From assembly GCA_030765065.1 (NCBI GenBank), contig CM060990.1:501322190-501386189 (forward strand): a stretch of 64,000 nt of DNA, written 5' to 3'. Both the position numbers and the translations under genes were made by a program. The notes under the pieces were generated by a model. That model was not told the origin of the DNA, did no database searches, and saw nothing but the letters and a program-made list of their open reading frames with translations. The DNA is from Deroplatys truncata (taxonomy: Eukaryota; Arthropoda; Insecta; Mantodea; Mantidae). Below, piece by piece: positions 60,975 through 64,000 of the stretch (its first letter is position 1; every line of letters starts with the position of its first letter).

Positions 60975-61110
60975 AACACGGAGCTTTTTCTAAAAATGTT
61001 TTTTATTATTCAGCGAGTCTTAAAACGTGTGTTTCCGGTGAAATCTTGGTGTCGAATTTTTGGGTGAAATGCAATACTTCCTCTACATACTGTTGATAGG
61101 TAAGTGATAG
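60975..61110 (-). repeat. Dispersed repeat R1, end fragment
   Basis: 'cggagctttttctaaaaatg', 'gtgtttccggtgaaatcttg' and 'gaatttttgggtgaaatgca' match the ends of the 13.2 and 59.3 kb copies. Confidence 0.6.
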
Positions 61111-61854
61111 AGAACGTAAAATATATAAGACGTGATAAGCTTATGTGAACAAAACATAACAAGATGAGAAAGAGAGCCGATACAAACACATTAACTAAAA
61201 ACAGTGATCTAAGGAAGTAAAAGCGAAGTGATAAAGCAATATGCTATGAACGAAGGCGTAATATCCAAAAATCAAGCCAAGAAGACAGAAGGAATTTCTG
61301 TTCACGGCAACAAACTCTAAAGTTAAGCTGCCAACCTTAACAAGATTTTAAAAGTTGTAAAAATACTCTCAGCAGTTGGACATTGAACTTCGTATGCTTG
61401 CTCGAATTAACGTCAGAAATGTATCCCTCATGCTGGAGTAAAAAGGAACGGAAATAACATAATAATTCACTGAGACGTGAACAGGACGTTGTTCGTAAAC
61501 CGAACATTTTTTGTTGTTGGACGTGTGTTGTGGGGTCGATCGGTGCGTATCTGCGTATGGTTGGTTGTCTGTGTAATTCTATACGCCGAGCCATCAGATA
61601 TGAGGCACTGGCTCAGTGATGCTATCGTGAGCCTAGGATGTCGTCTTCATCTGTATAATCACATCGCCGCGGTCTTGCGGTTACCGTTTTCTGGAGAACG
61701 CAGGTTCATTTCTGACTCCAGTCAAGTTAAAATGTTAGTTACAGAGATTCAATCATAATACTTTGTAAATAAAGCATTTCTGCTGAGTTAAAACGAACGT
61801 AATCATCTTGAAACCCATAATTTTCCAAGAGAGAAAAACAAATTGATGTGTTAC
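61111..61854. other. Intergenic, possible insertion inside repeat R1
   Basis: This stretch separates two R1 pieces. It includes a slightly GC-richer part (61480-61740) with a 93-codon frame that I do not recognise; 'atcgccgcggtcttgcggtt' near 61660 vaguely resembles a SINE head. Confidence 0.35.
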
Positions 61855-62100
61855 ATGCACATTACTTTCTCTATTACCTACCTTTTATTTTACACAGCTT
61901 CTACAAACTATTCTTAAAAAGCTTATTTTTCTAACCACTTCACATTAATCATGATAAACGTATGTAGAAATAGTTCTATCAAACATTTCGTTTTAGGTTT
62001 AATGGAGACACAGGAAAACCGAAGCAATAGTTAAATGTTTAAACGCGGGTCGCTATATATTGAACTTGAAGTTCCATACTCTTTCCATGACAAGTGATGG
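61855..62100 (-). repeat. Dispersed repeat R1, other-end fragment
   Basis: 'ctaaccacttcacattaatc', 'catttcgttttaggtttaat' and 'ccatactctttccatgacaa' correspond to the 58.57-58.78 and 13.24-13.34 kb parts of R1. Confidence 0.5.
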
Positions 62101-63159
62101 TGACAGCACATTAAAAACAGTACTGAAAGGCTCAGATCAGTTTTATCTTTAGCTCATTCTTTCTATACAGCTTAATTATTCTATCCTTCCATTTCATGCT
62201 GTAATCTCTCTAATACTCAAATTTGGAAGCTTACATTGGATTGATATTCCACAAACCACGTTTTCTTTTTTTACTTAGTTATTTCTTCTAGGCTTCAAAG
62301 GAAATGCATATTTTTCTATTAAAGACATCCTTTGACTTTGTTATCCTGTGTTTGACTTCTTTTCAAAGCTTGTCTTACTGCTCATGACACATGACAGGTA
62401 TCTGAAGCTATCCATTTAATCCACTTCCTCTTCCCGGAAGTTATAGGAAGAGCCCTTATCCCATACTAAACTCGTTTGTTATTAGTTTCATTAAAATGTT
62501 CCTTAGAATGTTTGTCTCTGCACACTGTGTTTACTTTATCCCACACTCTCTCCTCCCTTATTTGAAAAAGAATTCTTCATAAAGCTGTTCAAGCAGAGGT
62601 TGAAAGAAATAGGGGACAACGAGAATCCCGTCGTAAGCTCATCAAATTATTTGCCCTCCTTTTAATTTATGTTTTCGGTAAGGCACCTTTGAAAAATAAG
62701 CTTCTGATTTGTTCTGTCGTTCAAAGCAAAAAAGTAAAAAGAACGTTTACGAGGGCACCCTTTCACTATCTGACAGAAATATAAAATGAGTGAAGCGGAG
62801 CTTTTAAGAATATGTGAATGCATTAACATTTAGAAGTAAATAAAATGTTATTCAATCGTTTATCGTCTAGAATAATTCTAGAATATATTTTTAGTTTAAT
62901 TCACTTTAGCTTGATAGGGGGCAACACTATCCCGCACTGTGTTCTTTGCAAATTTATTCCCATCCCCAGTCTTATTATCAACGATCCAGAAGTCTGACGT
63001 TCATAATGAACGGAATCAGGCTCTGGACCGTGATAATGAAAGCTCCTCCAATTTTGGAAATTTATTCCAAAAAATAACGGCTCTTTGGAGAGCAAGCGCT
63101 GAGAACACGCACAAAATATGCGCAGCTATCTCATCTCTTTATAGACAACAAAAAAACAA
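62101..63159. other. Intergenic, nothing recognised
   Basis: No gene recognised; frames of 64-77 codons at 62901-63172 are without motifs. Confidence 0.4.
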
Positions 63160-63455
63160 CAAATTAAATTGAGTTTTATTTATGGACGCTCTTTAACTGC
63201 TGTGGCCCTTAGCGTCCCATTCTATATTGGGTTTGAAAGACCGGTAATTTTGCTCAGAGCCTCTTTATCAGGCTTGAGGTTCTTTTACGTGCCGTAAATC
63301 TACGAGCACGGGACCACCGGCTTTGCTTCCCTTCCAAAGGAAGCCATGCTAAGGATTTTTACGCCCGAAAAAAAACCAATCGCCCTCTGCCGGGTTTGAA
63401 CCCGCGACATAGGGAACTAGAAGCTAGCATCTTAACCATTACACCACGGAGGACG
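63160..63455 (-). mobile_element. tRNA-derived SINE (family 4) with intact promoter boxes
   Basis: The reverse complement starts 'gtcctccgtggtgtaatggt', with A box 'tggtgtaatgg' (63436-63446) and B box 'gggttcaaaccc' (63392-63403). The body matches 28190-28487 throughout and the A/T-rich tail ends near 63160. It lies directly against the end of the LINE ORF remnant at 63480. Confidence 0.85.
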
Positions 63456-63479
63456 ACTTAATGACATCGGCTGCAGACA

Positions 63480-64000
63480 GAATTCACTTGCTGTTACATC
63501 CTTAACAGGTGCCCTCTGCCGAGACAGTGTCCTGTTTAAAGGCCCGTTGCCCACGACCACATTTTCCTGCTTAATTTTGGCAGTTTTTGTGACTTGTATC
63601 TGTGTAATGACTGCATGTGAGCTTTTGAGGCCTGAAACCTGCTATTGAGTTGCAACGGTTTTCGTGTTCTGTGCGCAACCAGCTCCTGATGGTCTGCTTC
63701 ACTGGTCTTAATGCTAGCCCCAGTACCAGTATAAGTCCAATAAAAGGTTGTTCAGGTTCCCTACTTAGCAGCTACATCTGTTGTTTCATTGCCCAGAATC
63801 CCCACAATCCCCAACACTCACCTTTAACTGATCTGAACTGTAGGTAGCAGTGCCATGAGAGACTTACGGTAATCTAAAGCAAACTTGCACTTAATCAAGT
63901 GGTTATCGAGGGCCTTAAGACCGGCCTGACTATCGGAGAGTATAAGAATCCGTCTATTCCTATGGCGTATTCTTACACGCTCCCAAATACTGGCTAAAAT
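63480..64000 (-). pseudogene. LINE ORF2 3' part: RNase H domain and C-terminal Cys motif, partial
   Basis: On the minus strand the edge reads ILILSDSQAGLKALDNHLI (63955-63900), the 'SDSQAAL' core of RNase H. After breaks, GILGNETTDVAAK (about 63800-63760) gives the G-N-E-x-A-D-x-x-A-K end of the same fold. Then LPKLSRKMWSWATGL, TGHCLGRGHLLRM and NSVCSRCH (about 63500) resemble the 'LTGHC…C-x-x-C' tail found in I-, R1- and related non-LTR retrotransposons. Several frame changes and stops. Reverse transcriptase must lie beyond the right edge. RNase H would remove RNA from the cDNA hybrid. Confidence 0.8.

Noticed and set aside
63390..63455. Functional tRNA gene on the minus strand
   Set aside because: A and B boxes are intact, but the tRNA-like part continues into a SINE body that recurs at 28.2 kb.

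Overview
This window looks like non-coding, transposon-rich chromosomal DNA from an arthropod, most likely an insect with a large AT-rich genome. The signs are long gene-free AT-rich stretches, many microsatellites, several tRNA-derived SINE families, and decayed copies of Polinton/Maverick, Gypsy, piggyBac, Tc1/mariner and RNase H-bearing LINE elements. I could not recognise any exon of a host gene. A polyneopteran host (cockroach, termite, stick insect or cricket type) is only a guess from the general style of the repeats.

Layout. 1-7.0 kb: a decayed Polinton/Maverick (adintovirus-like) element. Its minus-strand block holds an integrase, a conserved companion gene and a fibre-like/coiled-coil gene; a protein-primed family-B DNA polymerase pseudogene runs in the opposite direction. 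The window edge cuts the integrase end. 7.1-8.8 kb: two successive tandem-repeat fields, the second a ~72-bp unit carrying a TATAAA box. 9.8-34 kb: a mosaic of tRNA-derived SINEs, a 343-bp TA-flanked MITE (12.6 kb), a tandem array of tRNA-headed units (16.2-17.0 kb), a 2.3-kb nested palindromic foldback element (17.3-19.6 kb) and simple repeats. 35.4-38.4 kb: a minus-strand Gypsy-like LTR element with both LTRs, a tRNA-Leu-type primer site, three CCHC knuckles, a protease and an integrase tail, but no reverse transcriptase. 38.8-42 kb: plus-strand copies of an unclassified dispersed repeat that recurs inverted at 13.2, 58.4 and 61 kb, plus a SINE. 42-45.7 kb: nothing recognisable. 45.9-52.0 kb: a pair of near-identical 446-bp LTRs with a tRNA-Lys-type primer site, enclosing a broken piggyBac transposase rather than gag-pol. 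52-57 kb: microsatellites and plain AT-rich DNA. 57.0-58.1 kb: a mariner (DD41D spacing) whose 3' third has been copied inverted onto its 5' end. 63.2-64 kb: a SINE beside the RNase H/zinc-motif end of a LINE ORF that runs off the right edge.

There is no operon or host pathway here. The relationships are those of transposon biology: autonomous-type proteins (integrase, PolB, DDE transposases, retroviral-type protease, RNase H), all broken, and their non-autonomous dependants (SINEs, MITE, foldback elements). The best candidates for undescribed units are the 17.3-19.6 kb foldback element, the CA-bearing dispersed repeat, the gag-pol-less LTR unit, the inverted-3'-end mariner and the 72-bp TATA-box array. 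All identifications come from reading translations and comparing stretches within the window by eye; no database search was run.
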